DNA of 64,000 nt, taken from NCBI GenBank assembly GCA_037447655.1, contig JBBHKE010000793.1:239597-303596 (forward strand), in the 5' to 3' direction. This stretch comes from Zygnema cylindricum. Taxonomy: Eukaryota; Streptophyta; Zygnematophyceae; Zygnematales; Zygnemataceae. This document shows, one piece after another, positions 48,010-60,246 of this stretch. The notes under the pieces were generated by a model, which was not told where the DNA came from, ran no database searches, and saw only the letters and a list, made by a program, of their open reading frames with translations. A program made the translations under genes and the position numbers. The stretch's first letter is position 1. Every line of letters begins with the position of its first letter.

Positions 48010-50130
48010 TTCCATTTTTTCCGGTAAGTCAAATGTGAGAAACGTGAAGTGAGCGCGCAGCCATTATATTTATATGTGGTTGCCGCAGTTTTGTTACAGT
48101 AAACCTGCGCCGGCTGTGTGAATTGTTTTATTTTTTATGACGGTTGACGTTCGCAAGCACGACACTTTATTAACCGCCGTTACAATATTTAGCCAGTCAA
48201 ATTTGTTCGACGGGTTGACCGTCAAATCTGAACTTAAAGGTACGTAGCCTGTACGAAACTGTACTTCAAGTGTACAATTTCTGACAACTATCTGCGCGCA
48301 GAAAAAACCGTCTCTGCGATTAGCAATTCCCTAAATTTACCACTGACTTTCTTCTATACCAATAAAATGCTTGGACGCCGTCAATCGAATCTTTATGTGG
48401 TCTGTCCGTCATATCCGCGCTGATCTCCTATTGTACAATATAACTGACGCTTCAATTTAGTCCGCACGGATTCCTTTTTAGTGTTTCTCTTTCTTCATCT
48501 GACGCGTGGAATATTGTGACGCTATTTTATGACGTTATCAGTGGTAGTACTTTCGTCACTAATCATCGCTACTCCAGCGACGAGACTTTCTCATCGCTCT
48601 TATATACTGATGGCTCACTGAGAGTCCATAGTTTTCTGGAACAATGGTAATTTCTTCTCTGTACGTTGATGACTTTTTAATAACATCGGATATTCTTGTA
48701 CATTTTCACAAATTGAAGACATACACGCGTCCTCATTTCAAAGTGACGGATTCTTGGTGACGTATGATACATTTTAGGGACTGAGGTCATACGCCATGAG
48801 AAACGAGGCATAAAAATTAAGCCACGCGCAAATTAGGGTTCATTTGAGTGGCGACGACTCTCCCGATGAGATGGGGAATGTTACGATTTATTAGAAGAAT
48901 CGGTAGGGCACGGAAGCGATCCAATTTAGCAATTGGTAAATTTTTGTTCCATTTCGCGCCGGTAATTTCTTTACGATATGGAGACGCGACAAGTTTGTGT
49001 TGTTTCGTTTCGCGTCGGCAAATGTTCGTCGGTTCATCTACATCAGTACGATTGTACTTTCTGCTTGAATGCGATTTCGGCCGTCAGTCCAAAATTACGT
49101 TGTTCCAGTTCGAGAGCTACAGCACAGTAATTGTAATTTCTGCTGTTTTAACGTGAAATTTAGTTCTCAAGAAATGTCTGCCAATGTATGTTTAATGTGA
49201 TGTAATGTTTTAAGATTTCAATACCTCCGCTGTTTTGTTCTTTCTCTGGTGAACTTGAGTGTCAAATCGAATCTGTCACATCTCTACTTTTGTTTATGTC
49301 TTGATGGCGTCTTTTGATAGGCGTACATTTGAACTTTGTTAAAACGGTAGGCAGTGATGTTTGAAATGCAGAATTACATTAAGTGTTTTTGAGAGAGAGT
49401 GCAAAAGGTAATCGTGTAAGAATATATTGGCTACCTTTGGAGTGTGCTCTCTCGTGTGCATTTTACTGCTCCAGCTCGCTTGTCTTTGTGCATTTTTTTG
49501 TTACCGATCCATCACGAGTTTCTGAATTAGAAGTAAACATGGCCAGAAACTCACACGTCTCTCCTCCACTCGCCTCGCTAGCCTACTCCCTACTAGTTCC
49601 TTCTATCTTTTCCCTCCGTCGCCTATGTACTTGCCATGGATACATTTCAAAATCCAATAAGAAAAGAAAAATGAAGAGACAGAAGTAGTAAACTAATAGA
49701 AAGAAGAAAAGTAAGAGTGAAAGCAAGTATCACACCAGCAAAGATAAGATTTTCTGAAGCTTGGTATCATTGGACTAGAAGGAGGTACAGTTCTAGCCTA
49801 ACGTCCTTTGTGACTCCTGTCACTTAAAAGCTTCTGAAACCTGATCTGATACTTAACAATCCAAAAAAAGATCGCTAAACCAGGAAAAAAAAAAAAAAAC
49901 TGAAGAGAACGAAAAACACTGCCACAAAAAGCTGAATCAAATGAAACCATCCCCTCCAAATAACGATGATTCACTCAATTTAATTTTACCAAAAAATCTC
50001 CTATATTACGTGTACTTGAATTTTGTGGTGGTTTGAAGTTTAACAACTCTTTTTTTAAGTATATCAGCAAACCCCCCGTGAAATGACGAAATGGGGGAGC
50101 ACTAGGTCATCTTTTCGGAGTCTTGGTACG
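48010..50130. other. Intergenic, nothing firm
   Basis: 48570-48600 has CCAGCGACGAGACTTTCTCA, the motif seen in the 39.7-kb array. 49546-49580 (GGCCAGAAACTCACACGTCT) resembles 52590-52612 in the leader of the PAN gene. No gene supported. Confidence 0.3.
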
Positions 50131-50134
50131 TTTT

Positions 50135-52193
50135 TTAGGATCTTCGTGGAGGGGGTGGTTTTTTTGCTGGTGTTCTTGGAGGGGGTGGTATTTTTGCTGG
50201 TGTTCTTGGAGGGGGTGGTTTTTTTGCTGGTGTTCTTGGAGGGGGTGGTCTTTTTACTTTTCTTTTGGGAGGAGGCGGTGGAGAACGGGGAGGAGGTGGA
50301 GGTTGTGGTGGTCTTGGAGTATGAAGTGGGGGAGGAGACGGAGGTGGGGGAGGAGACGGAGGTGATGGGGGAGGAGACGGCGGTGAAGCACAAGGTAGTG
50401 ATGGAGGAGGCGGAGATAGCGGGTTATCTGAAACAAGAGACATCAGAAATATAAAAACTCAATCATCCCAAGTTCATTTGAGTAGTTTCCAATTTTCTCA
50501 GCGACTAGATCTTTTGAAATGTTGTGGCTGATTATCTGTAACAAAGTTTTGGAAAATGTTTGGAACATACGCTGGTCCGACTTCTTGCAGATACCTCCAT
50601 TGTTTCCACTATTTCCGGGATGCCTTACTTTGTCAATCAAACATTCACAACATCAACAACGTGCTACTTTGTGTTGTTATCTTAATCACATATGTTTTCT
50701 TATATTCTGGAAGAAGTTGTCCAGATGATAAACTATTGGGATTTAATCCTGACCGTTAAAATAATAAATATTCATACTGGAGAAACGTGACGAGCATCAT
50801 AATGGTGAATTCACGTGGACGAGAGAATAAAAGCACAAAACTAGAAAATGGTCAATTTAGGGTACGGAAAAAAATACTAATGTGAATTGAGTTTAGTAGG
50901 GTGCTAGACGCTTACTTAGTCTTTTGGCATACAGATCCCAATCATTGGTTACCACCAAATTAGCTTCCACGTCCAGAAAGTATTTCAACCAACAAACTTG
51001 CGTGTCATCTATTTTGGGCGACAAATTAAACCCTCTGCAACTGCAATCTTTGGCGCATTCCGTTGCACAGAAATCAAATGCATCGGTCAGGCCGAAGCCT
51101 ATCACTACCCATCCTACGATATCATTCCCAGGGGAATCCCTTCTTGGGAGCGCACTCCAAGAAACATCTGACGTGCAAGCTGCAAAACATACACCATGTC
51201 ACAAGTCAATTCTTGATATTCGGAGGCACTTCCATGCTTTCACAAGCTGTAATTATTTTTTGCAGAATTCCATTTTTTTTAAGTTGTCACAAAATTCCCC
51301 TCACTGAGAGTTTCTCAATGAAAAATATTTTTTAAATGACAAGAGTATACGAATGTGACAAACGTATACCAATTCTTAACAATAATCCTTCAATAAAAAA
51401 GACTCTAATAACGAAGATGTGCGCAACACCTTAACAACACAAGACAGACAAAAGACTTATATGTTGTTTTCCGTTGGGTTGAGGCATAGCTTTGATTGTC
51501 TTTCTTTGGCTGGTGAGTGAACTGACTTTGAAGAAGAATGGAGCTGCAAAAAACAGCTTACTTTCGTCACAATGGAAACCGTGGGAATTTCTAATAGCAC
51601 GTATCACGCATCATTAACAATACAAAAAATTGAAACTAATCGTTTGACATGTAAAATGAAAAACTTCCCAAAGTCAACCAACATTTAAATTTGATTTGAT
51701 GGGAATTTAGGTCTGGAGGGTCACACTCACTTCTAGTATACAAATCCCAACCATCGGTTGTAACCATGTTGGATTCCTCTACGATGTAGTACTTTAACCA
51801 ACAAACTTCTGTGTCGTTAGCTTTTGGCGAAAGATTAAAGCCAACGCAGTTGCAATCTTTCATGCATTCGTTCGCACAGAAATTCCACGCTTCGCCCGGG
51901 GGAAAGTATGACATCACCCATCCTATCAGGTCATTCCCAGGGGAATCCTTTTTCAAATAAGAGTTCCAAGAAGAAGGACCTCCGCAAGTTATGTTGGTTG
52001 CTGCAGTGGTCCCTCGTGCCGAAGTTTTTGGCAGAGTTGCCACGCGGGACGTTGCGGGCACTCGCATCGAGGTTGGAGCAAAAATTTGTGCGGCATGTTT
52101 GCCAGCACATACTCCCGAAGTAAAAACACCGAGGAAAAGAAAGAAAGCAGCAGATTGAACCATTTGTTTGCAGGGTTTGCCGACCATGCCCAT
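50135..52193 (-). CDS. Secreted protein with two PAN/apple domains and a proline-rich tail (3 coding exons, 339 aa)
   Basis: Exons: 52193-51731, 51179-50916, 50427-50135. Both introns are GT-AG and phase 1, so the middle exon is symmetrical. The start is the first ATG after a likely 5'UTR intron. Residues 1-31 form a signal peptide (MVQSAAFFLFLGVFTSGVCA). PAN domain 1 (70-154) has CGGPSSWNSY, GNDLIGWV, FCANECMKDCNCVGFNLSP, and EVCWLKYY. PAN domain 2 (156-242) has DSPGNDIVGWV, FCATECAKDCSCRGFNLSP, and QVCWLKYFLD. The cysteine spacing of the two domains is the same. Residues 243-339 are extensin-like: SPPPP blocks then PPPPRTPAK repeats. PAN domains bind sugars or proteins, and Pro-rich tails anchor to plant and algal walls. 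An extracellular wall or adhesion role is inferred. Confidence 0.85.
50146..50265. repeat. 30-bp minisatellite coding the PPPPRTPAK repeats
   Basis: Four near-identical units of TTCTTGGAGGGGGTGGTTTT then TTTGCTGGTG on the plus strand. Length is ten codons, so copy-number change keeps the frame of the PAN protein. Confidence 0.85.
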
Positions 52194-52287
52194 CTTTCTT
52201 AAAATTATCGTTTTCTTGTGCAATCCCTCTCTCGTTCTCCTTCTTGCTCCCTCTCCCTCTCCGTCGACTACTGCCCCTCTCTGTCCA

Positions 52288-52602
52288 CTGCAAAACACAA
52301 GTTATTCACAAGTTAGTTTTTGATATTTGCGTAACTGATTAAACTCTTAAAAAAAAATAGAATTTGTTATGGCTGTAATATGCTTCATCTTAACTCAAAG
52401 TTCATTGTGCGAAAAACGAAACCGACACATACATCGCTTCCTAGAAAACATTCGACAAAAATTCGCAATGTAAAACATGTTGGACCAGAAATAGTACAAA
52501 TCCGTACTGTACGATAGAATTCTGTACGGTGTAAAAATCTTCATACGTCAACTAATTCTTTTTCGATTTAATCAATTAAAAAATATATGGCCAGGAACTC
52601 AC
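52288..52602 (-). other. Probable 5'UTR intron of the PAN gene
   Basis: The donor GAATT|GTGAGTTCC is at the 52602 edge. The acceptor GTGTTTTGCAG|TGG is at the 52288 edge. The leader after it has no ATG before 52193. Confidence 0.5.
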
Positions 52603-53470
52603 AATTCTCTCGCCCCTAGGCGGCAGAAGACGCCAGCGCCAAGGCCGACAAGCGCAAGCGAAGCGACGGAGAGAAGGGACGACGAGGGAAGGAGAGGAGA
52701 CGACTCCTTTTGTCTCCTTCGACTGGAGTTGATCAGAACCGGTACCCTTGTTCACACTTAGAAATATCTGCAGGGAGAATGTCGTCGTTTTCCATTGGTT
52801 TGTACGGACACACAGGATGCGCCTGTACCTTTTGCTTACGTCATCTTTTTTGTACCGACGTGCCCAGCTCACCGCCAGCAAGCGCCGAGCGGCAGTCAAA
52901 GACGGACGCGAGGCTTGCGACCGACTTTGGCGGAAGGCGCCTCTTTCGGTCGAAGAGTGACTGCGGATGCGCATTGAAAGTGGTATCGAAAGATGCTTTG
53001 AAAGTACAGTAGTACGAAAAATCTTCGCTAAAAAACAAAGTAACGAGACTACTTTTCGGATACATGGGAAAGTACCGTTACTGCAGATGCAAATTTCGTA
53101 CTGAGGTGCACTGGGAAGTTTTCTCGTCGCGATACTTACGGTAATCGGACTTCATCGGTTATTAAACGGCATGATGGTCCGATATATCGCGTGGTGACTA
53201 GCGAATTTAATATGGCCGATATATTCTGTATGCATTACTTTACTGTATTATTACTACACAACAATATTATATCCTATACTGTATTAATACCGTGTACGGT
53301 TTGTGGTATGTCGTGTCACGTATCACAGCTGAGTCCGTACTTTGGCGAGCGAGACCTCCAGTACGGATGCGCAATTCTTCCGTACAATGTAACCGCACTC
53401 CGTAGGACCATAAGCGCCAGAAGACACATTTGGCGGTGGCCGTCTTTCCCGCCCTCCCAGCCTGGCATGG
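52603..53470. other. Upstream of the PAN gene
   Basis: Probably holds the leader exon and promoter. 53015-53075 (AATCTTCGCTAAAAAACAAA) is a fragment of the Harbinger-like family. Nothing else recognised. Confidence 0.35.
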
Positions 53471-53474
53471 CAGT

Positions 53475-53760
53475 GGCAGCTTCACAATCTACCCGTATTG
53501 CGCCCTATGTGGAAATCTACAAAGACACTTATGAAGTATCGAAATCATTTTCGGTCGATTCTAAGCAGCTCCATATCCGTACTGTACTCGACGATAGGTA
53601 CGATACCTATTGTAGAAAGTTGTTGTATCGCTATTTTGACAGTTTTTAATTTTTGTATTTGGAACACCTTGAGCGCTTAGAAAGTGCAAAAATGTTGCAA
53701 AGTATATGACACGTGTCCTGAATGCGATTCCGCTCCTAACGTAACATCCGCCTTGTTGAA
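53475..53760 (+). repeat. Direct duplication, copy 1
   Basis: Matches 54226-54525 (AATCTACCCGTATTGCGCCC ... AGTATATGACACGTGTCCTG). The peptide ILSSSISVLYST is shared, but the frames are short. Confidence 0.75.
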
Positions 53761-53817
53761 CTCGAAGCCAGTTGTTGTATAATTAAGGCATGTTCCATGT
53801 AACTTAGCCTTATTACT

Positions 53818-54020
53818 TTCTTTTTAGCGAAGATTCTTTGTAGTACTTTTCAAAGTGTTCCGATGTTCGGCAACGAAATCGTTACTTTCAATTGTGACGG
53901 ATGTAGACGTGGGCGTAATTTGTGACGGTTGTAGACGACTACAAAACTAGCGACAATTGATGACGTTTACAAAATAGCGACACATGTGACATTGTAGATG
54001 TTTAGGGTTTGTGACATTTT
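53818..54020 (-). repeat. Partial Harbinger-like element
   Basis: Inverse of 16030-16300: TTAGCGAAGATTCTTTGTAG, GTTTGTGACATTTTGACGTC. Lies between the two duplicated segments. Confidence 0.6.
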
Positions 54021-54225
54021 GACGTCATGCTCACCCGTGAAGCTCACATAGTCAACTTAAAACGTTGTCAAACTTTATTCAATTAATAATGGGGTTTACC
54101 ATGTTCACTAAAACGAGTCGTTTTGACCGCAAATTGGCCGCCCGACCTTGACAGCGATGGGCGGTACGGCCATGTGTGTTACATACTCCAAATCTTACGG
54201 ACTTCAAAGTCATGTGGTCAACTCA

Positions 54226-54525
54226 AACCAGTGGCAGCTTCATAATCTACCCGTATTGCGCCCTATGTGGAAATATATAAAGACACTTATGAAGGCCAAA
54301 TTTTATCAAAATCTTTTTCAGTCGATTCTAAGCAGCTCTATATCCGTACTATACTCGACGAAAGGTACGCTACCTATAATAGAAAGTTGTGGTAACGATA
54401 TTTTGACGGTTTCACGTTTCTATATTTTAAACCTTTTGAGCACTTAGATAGTGACAAAATATTGCAAAGTATATGACACGTGTCCTGAATGCGATTCCGA
54501 TTCGAATGCAACACCCGCCTTGTAG
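54226..54525 (+). repeat. Direct duplication, copy 2
   Basis: Second copy of 53475-53760, about 745 bp downstream, with substitutions and a short insertion (GGCCAAATTTTATC). Confidence 0.75.
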
Positions 54526-54899
54526 AAATTGATGCCAGTTCGATAATTATTTTTTTACATTCTCAATTTTAAATTTTTTGAACAGCTTGTCTTTATGAAT
54601 TTTGAAGATTGCGTCATTTTGTCGTTAAATATCACAAATAAGTTGTCCATTGGTAGATATCGCAATGTAACTGTACTGCAAGCTTACTTTTACAGTTTTA
54701 CGTGTCGAACTGTTTTACTTTTTAGGGTTTTTTAGGGTACAAAAGAATCTCCACCAATAGGCGCTAAGCTCCACCTACCTACGTGTCTGTCACTTTTTCC
54801 ACGTTGTGATTGGCTGCTTAAGTGCCATGTAGTCAGTTTTTATTTACCGTGCAGTGAGCTATTTTTTTTCTTTTGTCGCTGACGTAAGTTTTGAGATCT

Positions 54900-55620
54900 C
54901 TCGACGCTTTTGATTGGCTGCACGGGTTACTGAAATTCAGTCTGTTTCTTTTCCGAGCGATCAGTTATTATATTTAAGCGGTCGTAATTATTTGAGTATT
55001 GGGCGAATCGGCGTTTGGGCGTCGACACGTGAAAGTGAGTGCGTCGACACAAAAAAACCCCACTCAGATTTTATTCTCAGTAATAAAGACGAGAGAAAAT
55101 AAGGAGAACGTGTTCTCACGTGTTCATAGGTTGACTATATGAACACAAGTTTTACATTGTGCACTAAGGGAAAACGTTAATGTTGTGTATCGCGTAAAAG
55201 TTTATCACGATAAATTCGATGCATCGAATATCGAACAGTCAGTGGGCTTGACATGGTACGGAAAATAGTATGGAAATCCTAATGCCCTCCCCCCCCCCCG
55301 ACAACCACCACACTTAGGGCGACACAGGGTGGGGGGGGCTTTTGTTTTTTTTTTGACTTAGCGTCGACTTCGATATATCGCGGTAGAAATATATTGAATT
55401 ATTGGCCGATATATCGCTTAAATATCCCGATATTAAATATCTCGATCTATTGAAGCAATATATAACTTATCGGGGACTCAAAATTAGGTACATATCGAAT
55501 ATCGGCAAGTAGCCTTCGATACACAACACTAAAAAATGTACCCAACTTAGAGTTATGCATAAATTAGAGATATTTTTTTCTTGGCGAAAGGCCTTGGACA
55601 CAAACTAGAGTTACCAACAC
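54900..55620 (+). repeat. Interspersed repeat related to 14020-14400, interrupted by a hAT element
   Basis: Homology to the other copy resumes precisely after 55531. GGGCGTCGACACGTGAAAGT, CACTCAGATTTTATTCTCAG and CTTGGCGAAAGGCCTTGGAC are the anchors. Confidence 0.6.
55178..55531. mobile_element. Short hAT-like element, 354 bp
   Basis: Ends TAATGTTGTGTATCG and CGATACACAACACTA. The flanks are GAAAACGT and AAAAATGT, an 8-bp duplication with two transitions. The empty site can be read in the related repeat at 14165-14190 (complement GGAAAAACGTAC). Inside are several CGATATATCG phrases. A run of C (55290 region) and a run of G (55330 region) could pair. Confidence 0.7.
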
Positions 55621-56945
55621 TAAATATTTTTTTACACTAATGTAACATTTTTATTGCAAAAATTGCGATGGAAACCCATCTTAGTACAAAAAAGGTAGAA
55701 CTGAAAAAAAACATTTGGAGACTACAAGAGTCACAAAAAAGTAATTTACGCCTAAAAACAAAAATGAAAGACGACAAAACTAACAAGAGCAAAGAACAAA
55801 AACAAAACAATAACAGACTGAGACCGCCTACAAAATGAAAAAGCCTAGACTAGACTACCTTTAAGCAAACTAAGGTCCACAACCACGGAGATCATAGATG
55901 TGAATAGGGTCCCTTGGCAGAAAGGAACCAGAGAGGACTGGTTACATGTGAGCGTACGTAATGAGAATTTACAACGGGACAAATAATGGACCCCGTTTTA
56001 TGTTCTACGGTCACGCGTTCCGAGACCACTTTGAATAAATGTTGTTCATTCTCAGCCATTCAGGCTTTAGGGTGCGTCTCCATGTACTTGAAACTTAGCG
56101 AAATTACTTTGTTTTTTAGCGCAGATCCGGCGGACCCGGATTTCAGGTGTCCCTATGTGTAACAGCGAAATTGTTACTTGAAAGTATGACGGTTGTATAA
56201 GCTGACAATGCCCGTGACGGCTGTCAAGGGAACAGTTGGTTGATAGGTGAGGGTGCATGTCGTAGTTCGCGAAAAATAGCATTACGATCAATTGTATTGA
56301 AAGCGTTACCACATCCACCTGAAAGACCACCCAATCTGGATGAAGATCCAAAACTATTCGCAAGCCATGGATAACCGCCTCGCAACCCCTTTTCGTAGCA
56401 ACACCAAATTGATGCGGAGAGAAATGGTCGTGAAACGCTCCTTGGAGTTGGATGCATACAGCACGAGCCAGTAATCATTTCTTAACGCTAGGAGTGATTC
56501 ACCGTGCACTGTACTTGTGATTGGTCGATTTGGACAATGTCACAATTATACCACTCTGTATTTTTTTCAAATTTGGCACAAATATTTTTGTCGCTTATGA
56601 GCTTACCTTACGTAATTGTGGTCTTTGATCGTCATTTAGTGGATTCTGTCGCTGACCCAAAGCTAAATTTGGGTTTCATAGCCGTATTGTACAATTTGTA
56701 CGGTCCAGCCAGGAATTAGGTATCGCCAAGTGGTGCTCGGAGGGTGTAAAAGACGGTCGTCTGGAAAAGGCACGTGGGAAAGATATGGTCAGAATGACTG
56801 GAACAATCAGAAAGGTTTTGTTGGAAAAGTGTTTCGCTTCGCAAAATTTGAAAGTAGTACGACCAATTTAATAAATCTAGAAGATTCTCCTCCACAAATT
56901 TCGAATGATACAGAGCCAATCAACGTGAAGTACATAAAAATATTA
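55621..56945. other. Intergenic, with a partial Harbinger-like end
   Basis: 56070-56225 begins GGGTGCGTCTCCATGTACTT after TTA and matches the ends of the element at 58831-59605 (CCGGCGGACCCGGATTTCAG). Only one half is present. No gene supported. Confidence 0.4.
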
Positions 56946-56946
56946 T

Positions 56947-57080
56947 TTGAAAGGAAAATGTCAACATAAAATATTTGACATGAAGGGAAAATGTCAACAT
57001 AAAATATTTGACATGAAGGGAAAATGTCAATATAAAATATTTGACTCGAAGGGGAAAAATGTCTACATAAAATATTTGAC
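56947..57080. repeat. 33-bp minisatellite
   Basis: Four units of AAGGGAAAATGTCAACATAA then AATATTTGACATG. Open in frame as a repeated KGKCQHKIFDM, probably not coding. Confidence 0.85.
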
Positions 57081-57839
57081 TCGATTTGACTCGAATGTGA
57101 CCACACAAATTACGACCTGGTGCGACAAAGTGCGTCGCAGAAGCTGGCGAAAAAAACGTCACGTTCTTTCGCTTTGTTTTACGCCACAACCACTCCGTGA
57201 AACGCTATTAATATTAATAACAACAGATCGGCGCCATTAAATTACGACCATTTAACCAAAATATAATTAATTTTCCTATTTTTTTCTTTACGATATTTAC
57301 CAAAAATATAGGAGGTATTTAAACCATGTGATGTTCGAAATGTGTCATTCCGTATAGAAATTGCACATGAATTCGTACATAAATACAGAAAATGTGTAAA
57401 ACAACGGTAATTTTTAGTAACGGCCCAAAATGCAGTAATTGACACTAAAAATGAACCGTACCTGTATCATCGCAAATGACAAATTATAATTGTTAATTCT
57501 ATTTTAGGATCGATGGTCAACACTTAGGAGCGCTGAATCATGTATCATTAACACTAATAACAATCCAGGGTATAGTGTCGTGTACCGGTAGCCTCATGCC
57601 GAAAAACAATATGTACCTTTTATTAAACCTACCGATACTCGATATACAGGAAAGACTTTCAGAGAGGGGAATCACCGCGAGGGATTACCGACACAATACG
57701 ATGTACTGTACGGATAAGCACGGAGACGACATTTGTCGCGATAGCTTTGTACTACTGTACAGAATGGACTGTGAAATTGTCTTGAAAGCCTCTTCCCCCT
57801 CATCGCTGAACTATGTACTCAAATTGCACATTGATTCAG

Positions 57840-58362
57840 TACACAGCGAAACGTAACTAGCGTTATGTACGCTAATTCCGTCGTTCCCCAAACTTTGATT
57901 ATATAACCCTAAATAGAGTACTTAATTCTAAATTATTATTTACATTATTTAAGGTGCTTTTTGAATCAGCGTTAACAACTCTAACATAGTGCCGTTTTAA
58001 ATAATATGGCGTACGGTCGTTATCTGACCGTGCAAAATTGTACTTTATTAACTTAAAAAGTACAAAAAATGAGTTAATACAGGCCGTTATCATGTAACAG
58101 CGTTTTCACAAACCGCGTAGTGCAAACGTCATAATGACGTGAAACTGTACGTTTTGTCAGATTCTGTAAATTGACCTAAGTTAAAGTAAAGATATTCAGC
58201 GCGGATAATTATTACGGAAATAAACTCAAACGAGAGTTATTGATAAATTAGAGTAATTAAAAAAAAAAATAGAAACCCAAATTAGAGTTAATAACACAAA
58301 ATTATTTTTTTACATTTTTTTGCAATAATTATTTCTTTAAGGTAATTACGATTCTCGGTGTA
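57840..58362. mobile_element. Tc1/mariner-like non-autonomous element
   Basis: Left end TACACAGCGAAACGTAACTA, right end TAATTACGATTCTCGGTGTA, flanked by TA. About 523 bp, no transposase. Confidence 0.7.
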
Positions 58363-58365
58363 CTA

Positions 58366-58577
58366 TACACCGCAAATCGCTATTAGGGTTAATCACGCTA
58401 ATTCGGTGCCCCTTAATTTTTACCCTAATTTCTAAATAGAGTGATTAAAGAAACCCTAAAAACTAAATTAGAGTGACTGATTTCCTTAAAAATCACCAAA
58501 TTCCCAATTAGCGTTAATCACACTAATTGTTTTTTAACGCTAAATATTTGTTAACGCTAATAGCGATTCGCGGTGTA
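58366..58577. mobile_element. Tc1/mariner-like MITE, adjacent to the previous one
   Basis: Ends TACACCGCAAATCGCTATTA and TAATAGCGATTCGCGGTGTA. 212 bp, three bases after the end of the neighbouring element. Confidence 0.85.
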
Positions 58578-58830
58578 CTGCAGTTTCGTATTATAGGACG
58601 AGCGTCCCCCTACCAATATATCGACAATAAATTCATGATAGTCCCCGAAGCGTTTTATCGGGACTCCTCCCTGTCTGATATCCGATATCCCAATACGAAG
58701 ATATCCGACACACAACACTGCAGATGTACATACGGTGGCATAAAAGGGGTAGATTATGAAGTTGGCAATATTTTAAGTTGACTATCGAAAAGCAAAAAAT
58801 CTAAAGGACGACAGATATCGTTGTCGCTAA

Positions 58831-59605
58831 GGGTGCGTCTCTGTGTGCTTAAGTAAGGGTTTTTTTCTGTCGTTTACGTGTAAAACGTAGAGCCGTACCG
58901 CGTAAGTTTCAACCGTACAACAAAATAGAAAAAAAGAGAAGTACATTTTGCGTCATCATCGAATTTAAAATGTACTACATCTTGTCGTCTTGTGTTCTTC
59001 GACCCACTTCGACGACAAAAAACTTCATCTTCAACCTTATCTTTAAAATACAGGGCCGATGTGTTTTAAAATTAGGGGTTTTATATAAACAAATAGGAAC
59101 ACGTATTCGCACGTGTAATGTTTTGTACAAAAAAATCAAATGATTTCAAGCGACGTGGAAGTGTACACGATTCGCTATGTTTTGTCCGTTTTTGTGAAAT
59201 ACGACAGAGAAGTATACAGTTTGTTTTGTTTTGTCCGTTTCCATCCGGTACGGATTTTTTTTTGCAGGGGTCTCAAGGTTCCGATGACATTTCACGTCGA
59301 GCCGACAATAGACGCAAAGTCAAAACGCATCTTCTTCAACCGTGAAACGGCACAGGCTGGAGGGCGGTAGGTCTACAATGTCACAAAAAATCACGCGACG
59401 TCACAAGCAGTTACGAAAAATGACGTGGGTCATCACAGATTGTAGACGTTGACAGCCGTCACGGGCATTGTCGACGTATACAATCGTCACGCCCTAAGTG
59501 ACAATTTCGTTTGGTACACATAGGGACACCCGAAACCGGGTCCGCCGGATCTGCGCTGAAAAACAAAAAAAAATCTCTAAGTTTGAAGTACATAGAGACG
59601 CACCC
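58831..59605. mobile_element. PIF/Harbinger-like non-autonomous element, second family
   Basis: Ends GGGTGCGTCTCTGTGTGCTT and AAGTACATAGAGACGCACCC, with TAA on both sides (58828-58830, 59606-59608). About 775 bp. The right half has GGGTCCGCCGGATCTGCGCT and several CGTCAC phrases. No transposase. Confidence 0.75.
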
Positions 59606-59608
59606 TAA

Positions 59609-60246
59609 CTTTGTAAGACTGGTGTACGTCATCTACTTACCCACGGCTTTTCTCACATAAGCGACACGTGTCAAGATTGTACAAGTAGGTCCATCGCGCC
59701 GTTGCCGAATCTTCAATTTTGTAGTGAAGATTTCAAAAGTACAATACCGTACAGCGGCTGGCGTCGCGACAAACCAGCCGTTCAGAAAAAATGAAAAATG
59801 TAAAAAAGGCGAAAGAGAGCACTGCTGAAAAAACATTTTTTCGCACAGACCACTGGATGTAGAAACGTACACAATGACGGTCCCTCGTTCTTGAACTAAG
59901 GAAATTTCCACCTGCTTTTCTTGACATTTTCGTACAGTACAGTACATTATAGTACAATACTGTCACAGTGGCACATGGTAGATTCTGTTTTTCTGCTAGG
60001 GTTGTCCTTTGTTTGCCCGCTAGCGTTTCATTATGAAACTTTTTATGTGGGAGTCTTCTGAGAAGACAAGTACGGCTTTGTACTTGTGAGTCGGTCACGC
60101 GACACTGACAACTGGCGCAAGAAATCACTATTTAAATCATAACTCGTGCGTGGTTCACACTTGAAAAAGGGGAAAACGGTATGGTATGAATACGGTACTT
60201 TTTTTTGTCCGTCGTGAACTGGCACGTGACGCTAGCTTAAGTTAAC
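59609..60246. other. Intergenic, nothing recognised
   Basis: GTACAGTACAGTACATTATAGTAC-type short repeats lie near 59933-59960. No gene supported. Confidence 0.3.

Noticed and set aside
50083-50454. Gly/Val/Glu- and Trp/Arg-rich frames on the plus strand
   Set aside because: Antisense of the proline-rich exon of the PAN gene.
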